A stretch of DNA of 64,000 bases, from assembly GCF_002283555.1 (NCBI RefSeq), contig NZ_MVOI01000007.1, positions 62,001 through 126,000 of the forward strand, read 5' to 3'. Each line of letters opens with the position of its first letter. Within the stretch, counting starts at the first letter, position 1. Source of the DNA: Rubrivirga sp. SAORIC476. GTDB lineage: Bacteria > Bacteroidota > Rhodothermia > Rhodothermales > Rubricoccaceae. Below the pieces are notes generated by a model, which was not told the DNA's origin, ran no database searches, and was given only the letters and a program-made list of their open reading frames with translations. Below, one piece after another: positions 48,119 to 55,847 of the stretch. A program made the translations under genes and the position numbers.

Positions 48119-49996
48119 GTGACCGACTCCGCCAGCCTGCCCGGATCGCGCTCGGGCGCCGCGCTCCTGGCGCTCCTCACGGTCCCCGTCGGCGTCGGGG
48201 GCGTCGTCGGGACGCACGCGCTCGCGTGGTACGCCGAGTTCCACCCGGCGCTCGGCGATCCGATCTGGAGCGCCGACCCGCCCGCGTACGCTTTGCTACT
48301 CGCCGTGGCGGCGGGCGCGCTCGGGGGGATCGGCCACACGCTCCTGGTGGACCGCAACCGGGGCGGCTGGGCGCTCGTGCTTCTGCTCGTCGTGATGGCG
48401 CCCACGCTCATCGGGCCGATCTACGAGCCGTCGGACGGGGCGCGGTGGGTCGCCCAGGCGATCCGAACCCAGGGCGTGACATCGACGCCCGTCCAGGTCG
48501 CGGGGTGGTCGTTCGGGGCGGCGTGGCTCCTCGCCACGGTCGCGATGGTCGTCCTCACCAAGCCCGAGCCGCGCGCGCCGTCGGGCAGCCACGGCTCGGC
48601 GGCGTGGGGTGACGGGGCCAAGTTGGCCGAGGCGAAGAGAGGCGCGCTCGTCGGCAGGGGAGAGGCGAAGAGGCGCAGGAAGCCTGGGCCGCTCCTCCGC
48701 TACGACGGGCCGGGCCACCTCCTCACCGTTGCCCCGACGCGGGCGGGCAAGGGCGTCGGCGCCGTCGTCCCGAACCTCCTGAACCACGGCGGCTCGGTCG
48801 TCGTGACGGACCCGAAGGGCGAGAACTTCGCGCTCACGGCGGCCCACCGGCGCCAGAGGCTTGGGCACCGCGTCGTCGCGCTCGACCCGTTCGGGCTGGC
48901 GGGCCGCCTCGGGCTCCCCGAGGCCGAACGTGAGGGGGCGCGTGCCGCGCTCAACCCGCTCGACCTCATCGACTCCGCGAGCCCGGACGCGGCCGACGAC
49001 GCGGCCATGGTCGCCGACATGCTCGTCGTCCCACAGAAGGGCGGGGCGGAGGGCTCGTTCTGGGACGACGAGGCGAAGGCGCTCCTGGCGGGCCTCGTGC
49101 TCTACGTCGCCCTCACGCGCGTCGGCGCCGAGCGGTCGCTCCCCCACGTCCGCGAACTGCTCACGCTCGCGCCCGACGCCTTCGACGACCTCTTGGTCAC
49201 GATGGGCGGGCACCCGAACGCGACCGTCCAGCGGACCTCGAACCGGCTCCGCCAGAAGGCCGACCGCGAACGGTCCGGCGTCGTCTCGTCGGCCCAGAGC
49301 CACACGCACTTTCTCGACTCGCCCCGGATGGCGCGGGTGCTCGGCGAGAGCACGTTCAGTCCAGCCGATCTCGCCAGAGGCCGCTTGTCGGTCTACCTCG
49401 TGCTCCCGCCCGACCGGCTCGACACGTTCTCGCGCTGGCTCCGCTTGGTCGTCGCGACCTCGCTCGTGGCCGTGACGCGGGCGCGGCCTGATACCGTCGG
49501 CGGGGGCACCCAGGGCGCCCGAGTGCTCTTCCTCCTGGACGAGTTTGCGCAGCTCGGCCCGATGGCGCCCGTCCGCCGAGCCGTCTCGCTCATGGCGGGG
49601 TACGGCGTCCAGGTGTGGACCTTCCTTCAGGACCTCGGCCAGCTCAAGCAGACCTACCCGAAGGACTGGGAGACGTTCGTGGCGAACACCGACGTGGTCC
49701 AGGCCTTCGGGACGACCGACCAGTTCACGGCCGAGTACCTCTCGAAGATGGCGGGCACGCGAACCGTGTTCTCGCACGGCGCGACGACGGGGAAGAGCCG
49801 GAGCCGGGGGAAGAGCCGGTCGTCGGGGCGGAGCGAGGGGGCGTCGATGAGCGAGCACGGTCGTCCGCTCGTGATGCCGGACGAGCTCCGGCTGATGGAC
49901 GAGGCCGAGCAGCTCCTTCTGGTCCGGGGCCACCGGCCCGTCCGGTGCCGGAAGCTCCGGTTCTACGAGGACACGGAGTTCGACGGGCTCACTTGA
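48119..49996 (+). CDS. traG: TraG/VirD4-type coupling protein
   Basis: Encodes 625 residues from the GTG at 48119. Three or four N-terminal membrane helices precede the ATPase. Walker A is LTVAPTRAGKGVGAVVPNLL near residue 205, followed by VVTDPKGENFALTA. Walker B is RVLFLLDEFAQLGPMAPV near 470, and VWTFLQDLGQLKQTYPKDWE with FGTTDQFTAEYLSKMAGT completes the TraG family pattern. Coupling proteins bring the relaxase-DNA complex to the channel, yet no relaxase is in the window. It is the last gene of the conjugation block. Confidence 0.94.
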   Translation: MTDSASLPGSRSGAALLALLTVPVGVGGVVGTHALAWYAEFHPALGDPIWSADPPAYALLLAVAAGALGGIGHTLLVDRNRGGWALVLLLVVMAPTLIGPIYEPSDGARWVAQAIRTQGVTSTPVQVAGWSFGAAWLLATVAMVVLTKPEPRAPSGSHGSAAWGDGAKLAEAKRGALVGRGEAKRRRKPGPLLRYDGPGHLLTVAPTRAGKGVGAVVPNLLNHGGSVVVTDPKGENFALTAAHRRQRLGHRVVALDPFGLAGRLGLPEAEREGARAALNPLDLIDSASPDAADDAAMVADMLVVPQKGGAEGSFWDDEAKALLAGLVLYVALTRVGAERSLPHVRELLTLAPDAFDDLLVTMGGHPNATVQRTSNRLRQKADRERSGVVSSAQSHTHFLDSPRMARVLGESTFSPADLARGRLSVYLVLPPDRLDTFSRWLRLVVATSLVAVTRARPDTVGGGTQGARVLFLLDEFAQLGPMAPVRRAVSLMAGYGVQVWTFLQDLGQLKQTYPKDWETFVANTDVVQAFGTTDQFTAEYLSKMAGTRTVFSHGATTGKSRSRGKSRSSGRSEGASMSEHGRPLVMPDELRLMDEAEQLLLVRGHRPVRCRKLRFYEDTEFDGLT

Positions 49997-50045
49997 TCGT
50001 TGGACGCGCGATAACGGCGCGTACCGGAACTATGCGAGCCGAGGC

Positions 50046-50063
50046 GGCTCAGCCTCCTGAGCC
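50046..50063 (+). terminator. Hairpin after traG
   Basis: ggctcag at 50046-50052 and ctgagcc at 50057-50063 make a perfect 7-bp stem with a 4-nt loop, about 50 bp after the traG stop and about 110 bp before the convergent NmrA-like gene. It probably marks the end of the conjugation transcript. Confidence 0.5.
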
Positions 50064-50170
50064 TGCCGAATCGTAGTCTCACTCGTCAACACGTGAGGTA
50101 GACCCCGCACCCGGCCGAGCCCCCGCCGATCGTACCTGTGGGACCGTCGCAGCTTCGGCCCCGCTCTGTC

Positions 50171-51031
50171 TCAGACCTTCCCGTCCCCGGCGAAGGCCTC
50201 TTTCAGGAGGTCGCGGAGGGACCGCGGCGGCCGGCCCGCCAGCCGCTCGACGTCGCCCGTGACCACGTCGAAGGCGCCCTCGGCGAAGTGCCGCTGGATC
50301 GAGAGGACCGCTCCGACCACGCCTCCGGGGAGCCCCGCGCCCTCGAGGCTGCTCCGGAGGACGTCCTCGGGGAACACGGCGAACGCGAACGGCCGGCCCG
50401 ACGCCTCGGCCACGGAGGCCGCCCGCTCGGCGCCCGAGAGCCGCTCCGGCCCGGTCGCGTGGTAGACCGCGCCGTCGTGGCCGTCCGACGTGAGGAGCCC
50501 GGCGACGGCCGCCGCCACGTCCTCGCGCGAGACGAACGCGACCCGGTTCTCGGCGAGCCCCGGCAGCGCCCCGCCGCCCAGCGACATCAGGGCCTCCTGG
50601 ACGAACGACTCGGCGTAGTAGTTCATCCGGACGACGGTCCAGCGCGGGGCCGTCCGCATGAGGTGCTGCTCGGCGGCGTAGTACGAGGCGAAGATGTCGG
50701 GCTCCCTGACCGCCTTCGTCCCGGCCGACGACACGAACACGACGAGGCCGACGCCCGCCTCGACGGCGGCGTCGATGGCCCCCACGGCCTGCCGCGCGCG
50801 GACCCCGGGCTCCATCGCGGCCGAGGGGACGAGGACGAGCCGGTCGAGCCCGGCGTACGCCTCGGCGAGCGTCTCCGGCCGGTCGTAGTCGCCGAGCCGG
50901 CCCTCGGCCGGCACCGGGACGCTCTCGGGTGTGCGCGTGACGCCGACGACGGCGTGCCCGCCGAGGTCGACGAGGTCCTGGAGGATGGACGAGCCGAGGT
51001 GGCCGCTCGCCCCGCTGACGCCGATGGTCAT
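50171..51031 (-). CDS. NmrA-like NAD(P)H-binding oxidoreductase
   Basis: Encodes 286 residues. The N-terminus TIGVSGASGHLGSSILQDLV has the atypical-SDR Rossmann motif G-x-x-G-x-x-G, and the middle (GLVVFVSSAGTKAV and WTVVRMNYYAESF) and C-terminal parts resemble QorB/NmrA-type quinone oxidoreductases and redox sensors. There is no classical Y-x-x-x-K. An alternative ATG 15 bp upstream (51046) results from a tandem duplication of atgaccatcggttcc at the start. It is followed upstream by the FMN reductase gene, 60 bp away, forming a two-gene redox unit under the HxlR-type palindrome. Confidence 0.82.
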   Translation of the reverse strand: MTIGVSGASGHLGSSILQDLVDLGGHAVVGVTRTPESVPVPAEGRLGDYDRPETLAEAYAGLDRLVLVPSAAMEPGVRARQAVGAIDAAVEAGVGLVVFVSSAGTKAVREPDIFASYYAAEQHLMRTAPRWTVVRMNYYAESFVQEALMSLGGGALPGLAENRVAFVSREDVAAAVAGLLTSDGHDGAVYHATGPERLSGAERAASVAEASGRPFAFAVFPEDVLRSSLEGAGLPGGVVGAVLSIQRHFAEGAFDVVTGDVERLAGRPPRSLRDLLKEAFAGDGKV

Positions 51032-51091
51032 GGAACCGATGGTCATGGAAGAGGGGGAATGAGGGAGAGACCTGGGAGCCAGACGAGGAGG

Positions 51092-51694
51092 TCAGGCCGT
51101 GGTCTCGGCCGTCGACCGGCGAGCGGCGCGGAGCGCGGAGGCCCACCACACGAGCTCGTCGAGCATCTGCTGGGCGTTCGTCGCGAGGTAGTCGAGGTCG
51201 CCGAGCGCCTTCTGGCCCTGGTGGACGGCCATGAAGTCGGCGCCCTGGAGGTGGACGCCGGTCCGCGTCGGGGCCATCTGGAGCTCGACGGCGATGGTCC
51301 GGAGGTGCTCCACGGCCCGGGCCGCGCCCACCGAGCCGTAGCCGAAGACCGCCGCCGGCTTCCGGTTCCACTCGTTGTAGGCCTGGTCGAGCGCGTTCTT
51401 GAGCGCGCCGGGGACGCTCCGGTTGTACTCCGCCGTAACGAACACGTAGCCGTCGAACTCGGCGACGGTCTGCTGCCAGCGGACCGCGTGGGGGTCCTCG
51501 GAGGGGACCCAGAGGTTCGAGGCGGCCTCGTTGAAGAACGGGAGGTCGAAGTCGCGGAGGTCGACGAGCTCGACGTCGAGGTCGTCGCGGGCGGCGGCGA
51601 GGTCGACGAGCCAGCGGGCCGGTGTGTCGCCGAAGCGGGCGTCGCGGGTGCTGCCGAGGACGACGGCGATGCGGACGGGGGACGGGGAGTCCAT
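51092..51694 (-). CDS. NADPH-dependent FMN reductase family protein
   Basis: Encodes 200 residues of the flavodoxin-like NAD(P)H:FMN/quinone oxidoreductase family. IAVVLGSTRDARFGDTPARW near residue 9 is the phosphate-binding loop, and FVTAEYNRSVPGALKNALDQ near 85 with AVFGYGSVGAARAVEHLR near 115 are the flavin-contact blocks. These enzymes reduce quinones, azo compounds or FMN in the cytoplasm. The palindrome GTTACC-N3-GGTAAC lies 32 bp before its start. It precedes the NmrA-like gene. Confidence 0.88.
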   Translation of the reverse strand: MDSPSPVRIAVVLGSTRDARFGDTPARWLVDLAAARDDLDVELVDLRDFDLPFFNEAASNLWVPSEDPHAVRWQQTVAEFDGYVFVTAEYNRSVPGALKNALDQAYNEWNRKPAAVFGYGSVGAARAVEHLRTIAVELQMAPTRTGVHLQGADFMAVHQGQKALGDLDYLATNAQQMLDELVWWASALRAARRSTAETTA

Positions 51695-51725
51695 GGGGCA
51701 GAGGGGAGTTCTGATGAGTGCCTGA

Positions 51726-51740
51726 GTTACCGTAGGTAAC
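51726..51740. promoter_or_regulatory. HxlR-type palindrome, copy 1
   Basis: gttaccgtaggtaac is a perfect palindrome GTTACC-N3-GGTAAC, 32 bp upstream of the FMN reductase gene. The same arms occur at 54671-54685 beside the hxlR-type gene. A related dyad, taccctccgggta, is at 51801-51813. The rest of the 51741-51980 gap shows no gene. Confidence 0.65.
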
Positions 51741-51980
51741 CGGCCCCGAACCTAGTCCCCCGCTGCTCCGAACGGAAGTACGCACGCCGACGTGCCCCAG
51801 TACCCTCCGGGTAACCGTGGGCGCGCGGTCACCGAGGCGTCGTCCACCGAGGCGGGAGGGGGCAGACGTCCGCCGGCTGGCGAACCGTGGGGCCGGCGGC
51901 GTGGGCGCGAGGACGGGGGCGACGGCACCGGGCGGAGAGCGACCCGACGTAGCTCGGCCGTGCGGGACGCATCGGGCCCG

Positions 51981-52727
51981 TCAACCCTGGAGGTACCCCC
52001 CGTCGACGGGGAGGCTAGCGCCGGTGACGAACGAGGCCCGCTCAGAGAGGAGGAAGGCGACGGCCTCGGCGATTTCCTCGGTCCGTCCCATCCGGCCCAT
52101 CGGAATGCTCGCCGCCCACGTCGCGCGCGCCTCCTCGGGGAACGACGCCATGGCCGGCGTGAAGACGGTCCCGGGCTGCACGGCGTTGACGCGGACCCCG
52201 TCCCCGACGTAGTCGAGGGCCGCCGACTTCGTCAGGCCCTCTACGCCGTGCTTGCTCGCGATGTAGCCCGGGAGCCGGGACGTCGCCTTAACGCCGGTCC
52301 CCGACGACACGTTGACGATCGCGCCGCCCCCGTGCGCGGACATGTAGCCGAGCTCGGCGCGGAGGCAGAGGAACACGCCGTGAAACGAGATCGACGTCAC
52401 GCGCTCCCACGTCTCGTCGTCGAGCTCGTGGAGGCGCTGGGGCTGGTGCGCGATGCCGGCGTTGTTGACGGCGAGGTCGAGGCCGCCGTAGGCGTCGAGG
52501 GTCGCCTGGAGGAGCGCGTCCACGTCGTCGCGGTCCGAGACGTCGCACCGGACGAAGGTGGCCGTCCCGCCCGCGTCCTCGATGAGGGCGACCGTCTCGT
52601 CGCCCCCCTCCTGGTTGATGTCGGAGACGACGACGGAGGCCCCGTTGGAGGCGATCCGGAGGGCGCACGCGCGCCCGATCCCACTCGCGGCGCCGGTGAC
52701 AATGGCGGTTTTATCGGCGAAGAGCAT
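51981..52727 (-). CDS. Short-chain dehydrogenase/reductase
   Basis: Encodes 248 residues of the classical SDR family: [12 protein letters not shown] at about residue 12, LAVNNAGIAHQ near 85, Ser in VNVSSGTGVKA near 138 and Y-x-x-x-K in GYIASKHGVEGLTK near 152. Asp in VVVSDINQEGG indicates NAD(H) preference. The start at 52727 (MLFADKTAIVTGAASG) is preferred over upstream Met codons that lack homology. The C-terminus VTGASLPVDGGYLQG is standard. It is about 50% alike by eye to the SDR at 11647 in motif context. The substrate is unknown. Confidence 0.88.
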   Translation of the reverse strand: MLFADKTAIVTGAASGIGRACALRIASNGASVVVSDINQEGGDETVALIEDAGGTATFVRCDVSDRDDVDALLQATLDAYGGLDLAVNNAGIAHQPQRLHELDDETWERVTSISFHGVFLCLRAELGYMSAHGGGAIVNVSSGTGVKATSRLPGYIASKHGVEGLTKSAALDYVGDGVRVNAVQPGTVFTPAMASFPEEARATWAASIPMGRMGRTEEIAEAVAFLLSERASFVTGASLPVDGGYLQG

Positions 52728-52869
52728 AGGGGGAGGGTGTGTGAGGGTGTAGAAAGCGGCCTCAAGACCCAACCCCCGGCGGGTCGAGGGGTGGCGGGCC
52801 GGTCGAGGGTGGGCGGCGAGGCCGCTGGTTGCGAGGGCGTAGTTGTTAGGGTGGCGCGGCGGGGGCGGC

Positions 52870-53640
52870 TCAGCGGACCATCACGAAGCCGCCGTCGACG
52901 CTCAAGACCTGACCCGTGATGAACTTGGAGTCGTCGCTCGCCAGGAAGACGTTCGCGTTCGCGGCATCCTGCGTCTCCCCGAGCCACCCGCCGAGCGGGA
53001 CCATCATCTTGAACCACTCCTTGATCCCCTCCATTTCCTCCGGCCCCGCCTGGTCGAAGGCGAGCTGGGCCATCGGCGTCATGACGAACGGGGCGACGGC
53101 GTTCGAGCGGATGGCGTGCCGCCCCCAGTCGCGCGCGATGTTCCGCGTCCAGGCGAGCACCGCCCCCTTTGCCGCCCCGTAGATCGGGTTGCCGGGGTAC
53201 CCGCTGATCCCGGCGAGCGACGTGTAGTTCACGATCGACCCGCCGGCCCCTTTCATGTGGGGGAAGACGGCCGCGTTAAGGAACAGGGTCCCCTTCACGT
53301 GGACGTCCATGATGAAGTCGATCTCGTCTTCGGTCACGTCCTCGGCCGCCACGTTCTTCTCGTTCGCCGCCATGTGGACCAGCACGTCGAGGCCGCCGAG
53401 GCGGCCGGCGGCCTCGTCGACCACTCGGACGACCTCAGCCTGGTCCGAGATGTCGCAGTGGAGGTAGGACACCGCTCCGGGCCCGAGGTCGTCGGCCGCG
53501 GCGGCGTTGGCGGCGCCCGCCTCGTCCTGGACGTCGAGCGACACGATGGCGGCGCCCTCGCGGGCGAACGTCTCGAGCGTAGTCGCACCGATCCCGCTGG
53601 CCGTGCCGGTGAGGATGACGCGCTTTCCGTGGAGTTGCAT
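52870..53640 (-). CDS. Short-chain dehydrogenase/reductase, TetR-linked
   Basis: Encodes 256 residues. VILTGTASGIGATTLETFA is the cofactor motif, DVLVHMAANEKNV replaces the usual NNAG (the N-A-G position reads M-A-A-N), and the catalytic residues are Ser in NYTSLAGISG and Y-x-x-x-K in PIYGAAKGAVLAW. The Asp after strand 2 (IVSLDVQDEAG) suggests NAD(H). The gene is divergent from the TetR regulator, and the intergenic space contains two palindromes, so it is the likely regulated target. The substrate is probably a small alcohol or ketone (inference). Confidence 0.87.
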   Translation of the reverse strand: MQLHGKRVILTGTASGIGATTLETFAREGAAIVSLDVQDEAGAANAAAADDLGPGAVSYLHCDISDQAEVVRVVDEAAGRLGGLDVLVHMAANEKNVAAEDVTEDEIDFIMDVHVKGTLFLNAAVFPHMKGAGGSIVNYTSLAGISGYPGNPIYGAAKGAVLAWTRNIARDWGRHAIRSNAVAPFVMTPMAQLAFDQAGPEEMEGIKEWFKMMVPLGGWLGETQDAANANVFLASDDSKFITGQVLSVDGGFVMVR

Positions 53641-53668
53641 GGGGCTGGGGGTTGGAGATGCCGTGTAA

Positions 53669-53691
53669 TCTACAGGTGTAGAACATTGTTC
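53669..53691. promoter_or_regulatory. Two overlapping palindromes between the SDR and TetR genes
   Basis: tctacaggtgtaga (53669-53682) and gaacattgttc (53681-53691) are both perfect palindromes sharing two bases. They lie 29 bp from the SDR start and 60 bp from the TetR start, in the only A+T-rich part of the gap. TetR-family operators are dyads of this size. Confidence 0.6.
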
Positions 53692-53750
53692 CGGAAGGGC
53701 TCCCAGCGCCCGGCTCCGGACCGAGACTCGCCGCCTCGCGTATCTGCCCC

Positions 53751-54413
53751 ATGGGAGACCAACGACCGGCGGAGTCACAGACGATGAGTCCGAGCAGGCC
53801 TACGGCCAGCGAGCCCTCGACCGACCGCCGGGCGGAGCGAACCCGCGCGGCACTCCGCGACGCCCTCCTAGCACGGCTCGGCAGCCAGGACCTCGACGGG
53901 CTCACCGTCGCCGGGCTCTGCCGTGCCGCCGGGGTCCACCGGACCACGTTCTACGGTCACTACGACACGACCGAGTCGTTCGCCGTCGGTGTCCTGGCAG
54001 ACCTCGTGGACGAGGCGGCCTCCGTGACGGGCCTCGACGACGGATCTGTCGGGGAGATCGCGGAGTCGTATTACGCGACGCTCGGGGGGATGCTCGACCT
54101 GCTCGACCGCCGACGAGGGGTCTACCGGGCCCTCTTCCGCTCCAGTATGGGGTCCGCCTTCCGAGAGGCCCTGCGGACGGTGCTCCGCCGCCACCTCGCC
54201 CTCGCGCTGGCCGTCCTCGGTGGCCACGGGTTGGGACCACCAGGGCAGCGCGACCTCGTCGCGGCGTTCCTCTCCGGGGCTCTCGCCAGTGCCCTCGAGG
54301 CGTTCGTAGAGGGCCCCCCCAAGGAGATCGATGGGGAGGTCCGGGCGATGTTCGATCTGTTTCCGCCCTGGTGGCCGCGTCTGTCGACGCGGGATTCCCC
54401 GCCGGAGCGGTGA
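53751..54413 (+). CDS. TetR-family transcriptional regulator
   Basis: Encodes 220 residues. The N-terminal helix-turn-helix is RTRAALRDALLARLGSQDLDGLTVAGLCRAAGVHRTTFYGHYDT (about residues 28-71), the TetR signature. The remaining 150 residues are helical, with a C-terminal ligand domain of the TetR_C type (VYRALFRSSMGSAFREALR). It is divergently transcribed from the SDR at 52870 and probably represses it until an inducer binds. The ATG at 53751 is used; an ATG at 53784 is closer to the domain. Its stop lies next to the decayed monooxygenase fragment. Confidence 0.88.
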   Translation: MGDQRPAESQTMSPSRPTASEPSTDRRAERTRAALRDALLARLGSQDLDGLTVAGLCRAAGVHRTTFYGHYDTTESFAVGVLADLVDEAASVTGLDDGSVGEIAESYYATLGGMLDLLDRRRGVYRALFRSSMGSAFREALRTVLRRHLALALAVLGGHGLGPPGQRDLVAAFLSGALASALEAFVEGPPKEIDGEVRAMFDLFPPWWPRLSTRDSPPER

Positions 54414-54419
54414 GCGCCA

Positions 54420-54649
54420 GAGCGCGCTGTGGGATCGGGGGACGGCGGCCATGGCGGCGAGCGTCGCGGCCGTAGCCGAGTTCACGAACCCGAGCCCGTG
54501 GTGCTCGCCCACGCCGACGACGTCGAGACCGGCCGCGTCCGCTTGACGGGCGAGGCTGAGCATCTGGCGCATCCGGTCCTCGCCGGAGGCCGTCCGGCCG
54601 GTGTGGGGTCGGCGACGAGGTCGCCGAACGTGTAGACGCCGATCTCCAT
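54420..54649 (-). pseudogene. Luciferase-like (LLM) flavin monooxygenase remnant, frameshifted and truncated
   Basis: The start MEIGVYTFGDLVADP is that of LLM-class flavin oxidoreductases. After about 15 codons the homology moves to another frame, reading EDRMRQMLSLARQADAAG and then GLDVVGVGEHHGLGFVNSAT. Restoring one base near 54603 would give the expected D-P-H-T-G-R-T-A-S-G-E-D-R-M. The match stops near 54440, leaving about 70 of roughly 340 residues, next to the TetR gene end. The HxlR-type palindrome lies 22 bp upstream of its start, so the intact gene was probably regulated like the FMN reductase, which would have supplied its flavin. Confidence 0.7.
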
Positions 54650-54670
54650 GGACGCGATAGGAGAGCGGTG

Positions 54671-54685
54671 GTTACCATCGGTAAC
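54671..54685. promoter_or_regulatory. HxlR-type palindrome, copy 2
   Basis: gttaccatcggtaac has the same arms as the site at 51726 and a different 3-bp centre. It lies 22 bp before the monooxygenase remnant and 79 bp before the hxlR-type gene, so it may serve both directions. The flanks gagtacgcac (54721) and aagtacgcac (51777) are also alike. Confidence 0.65.
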
Positions 54686-54763
54686 CGGACCCAAGAAGCT
54701 ACCGGCCCCCGCCGCTCGCGGGGAGTACGCACCCCCACGTCACCCGGCATCCCCGAGGGAACC

Positions 54764-55153
54764 ATGACCACCCGGACGACCTCCCCGCCGCCCGACGCCG
54801 GCGTCCCCGACTGCCGGGGCCGCGAGATCCTCGACCGCGTCGGCGACAAGTGGTCGGTGTACGTGGTCCACACGCTGGGCGAGGCGGGCACGCTCCGGTT
54901 CAGCGCGCTCAAGCGGCGGATCGAGGGGATCAGCCAGCGGATGCTGACGGTCACGCTCCGGAGCCTCGAGCGCGACGGGCTCGTCGAGCGGACGGTGTAC
55001 CCGGTGGTCCCGCCCCGCGTCGAGTACACGCTGACCGAGCTGGGCGCGACGCTCCGGAGCGTGGTCGGCCAGCTCGTGGCGTGGTCGGTGGCCCACCTCC
55101 CCGAGATCGACGCGGCCCGCGACCGCTACGACGCCCGCGACGACGGGGGGTGA
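54764..55153 (+). CDS. HxlR-family transcriptional regulator
   Basis: Encodes 129 residues. The opening CRGREILDRVGDKWSVYVVHTL and the winged helix FSALKRRIEGISQRMLTVTLRSLERDGLVERTVYPVVPPRVEYTLTELG are the complete HxlR signature. The conserved N-terminal Cys of the family (PDCRG) may sense thiol-reactive or quinone-like compounds. The palindromes GTTACC-N3-GGTAAC beside this gene and before the FMN reductase suggest a small redox regulon. The ATG at 54764 is preferred over earlier frames. The NAD(P)-binding gene follows 52 bp later. Confidence 0.92.
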   Translation: MTTRTTSPPPDAGVPDCRGREILDRVGDKWSVYVVHTLGEAGTLRFSALKRRIEGISQRMLTVTLRSLERDGLVERTVYPVVPPRVEYTLTELGATLRSVVGQLVAWSVAHLPEIDAARDRYDARDDGG

Positions 55154-55205
55154 CCGCCCGGCCCTTCGCCCCGACCGGCCCTCTCCACCCCAATTGGACT
55201 CTCCC

Positions 55206-55847
55206 ATGCAGATCGCCGTCTTCGGCTCGACCGGCGAGGCCGGCCGTCTCACCGTCCGCGAGGCCCTCGCGCGCGGCCACGACGTCGTCGCCTACGCCCG
55301 CTCCCCCCGCAAGCTCGACGCTCTCGCCCACGACCGGCTCCGCGTCGTCGAGGGCGAGCTCTCAGACCGCGCCGCCATCGGAAGGGCCGTGGACGGCGCC
55401 GACGCCGTGGTCAGCCTGCTCGGGCCGACCGGGCGCGGGAGCGGGGGCCACCCGATCACGGCCGGCACGCTCCACGTCGTCGACGCCATGCGTGAGCACG
55501 GGGTCCACCGGCTCGTGGCGACGGCGACGCCGAGCTACCGGGTGGCCCAGGACGGGGAGGCCCTCCCGTTCCGGCTCGCCGTGGCGGTCGTCAAGCGGCT
55601 GATCCCCGACGCCTACGCCGACATCGTGGGGACCGGGGCGGCCGTGGCCGAGAGCGGGCTCGACTGGACGCTCGCCCGCCTCCCGATGCTCACGAGCAAG
55701 CCGCCGAGGCGGCCCCTGCACGTCGGGCACGTCGGCGATCCGGACGTCCGTCTGTTCTGGCTGTCGCGGTCGTCGCTCGCGTCGTTCCTCGTCTCGGCCG
55801 TCGAGGACGGGGGGTACGTCAGCGAGGCCCCCGTGCTCAGCACGTAG
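55206..55847 (+). CDS. NAD(P)-binding atypical SDR (biliverdin reductase/flavin reductase-like)
   Basis: Encodes 213 residues. MQIAVFGSTGEAGRLTVREAL is a G-x-x-G-x-x-G Rossmann start, followed by VVAYARSPRKLDAL, in which the Arg after strand 2 suggests NADP(H), and LVATATPSYRVAQDGEALPF. The pattern is that of the atypical SDR5-like group containing BLVRB/flavin reductases and NmrA-like proteins. No Y-x-x-x-K is present. It follows the hxlR-type gene closely and likely shares its promoter and electrophile-defence role (inference). Confidence 0.85.
   Translation: MQIAVFGSTGEAGRLTVREALARGHDVVAYARSPRKLDALAHDRLRVVEGELSDRAAIGRAVDGADAVVSLLGPTGRGSGGHPITAGTLHVVDAMREHGVHRLVATATPSYRVAQDGEALPFRLAVAVVKRLIPDAYADIVGTGAAVAESGLDWTLARLPMLTSKPPRRPLHVGHVGDPDVRLFWLSRSSLASFLVSAVEDGGYVSEAPVLST

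Noticed and set aside
45430-48411. 993-codon minus-strand open frame across trbG-trbI
   Set aside because: Antisense to well-supported trbG and trbI with no recognisable domain.
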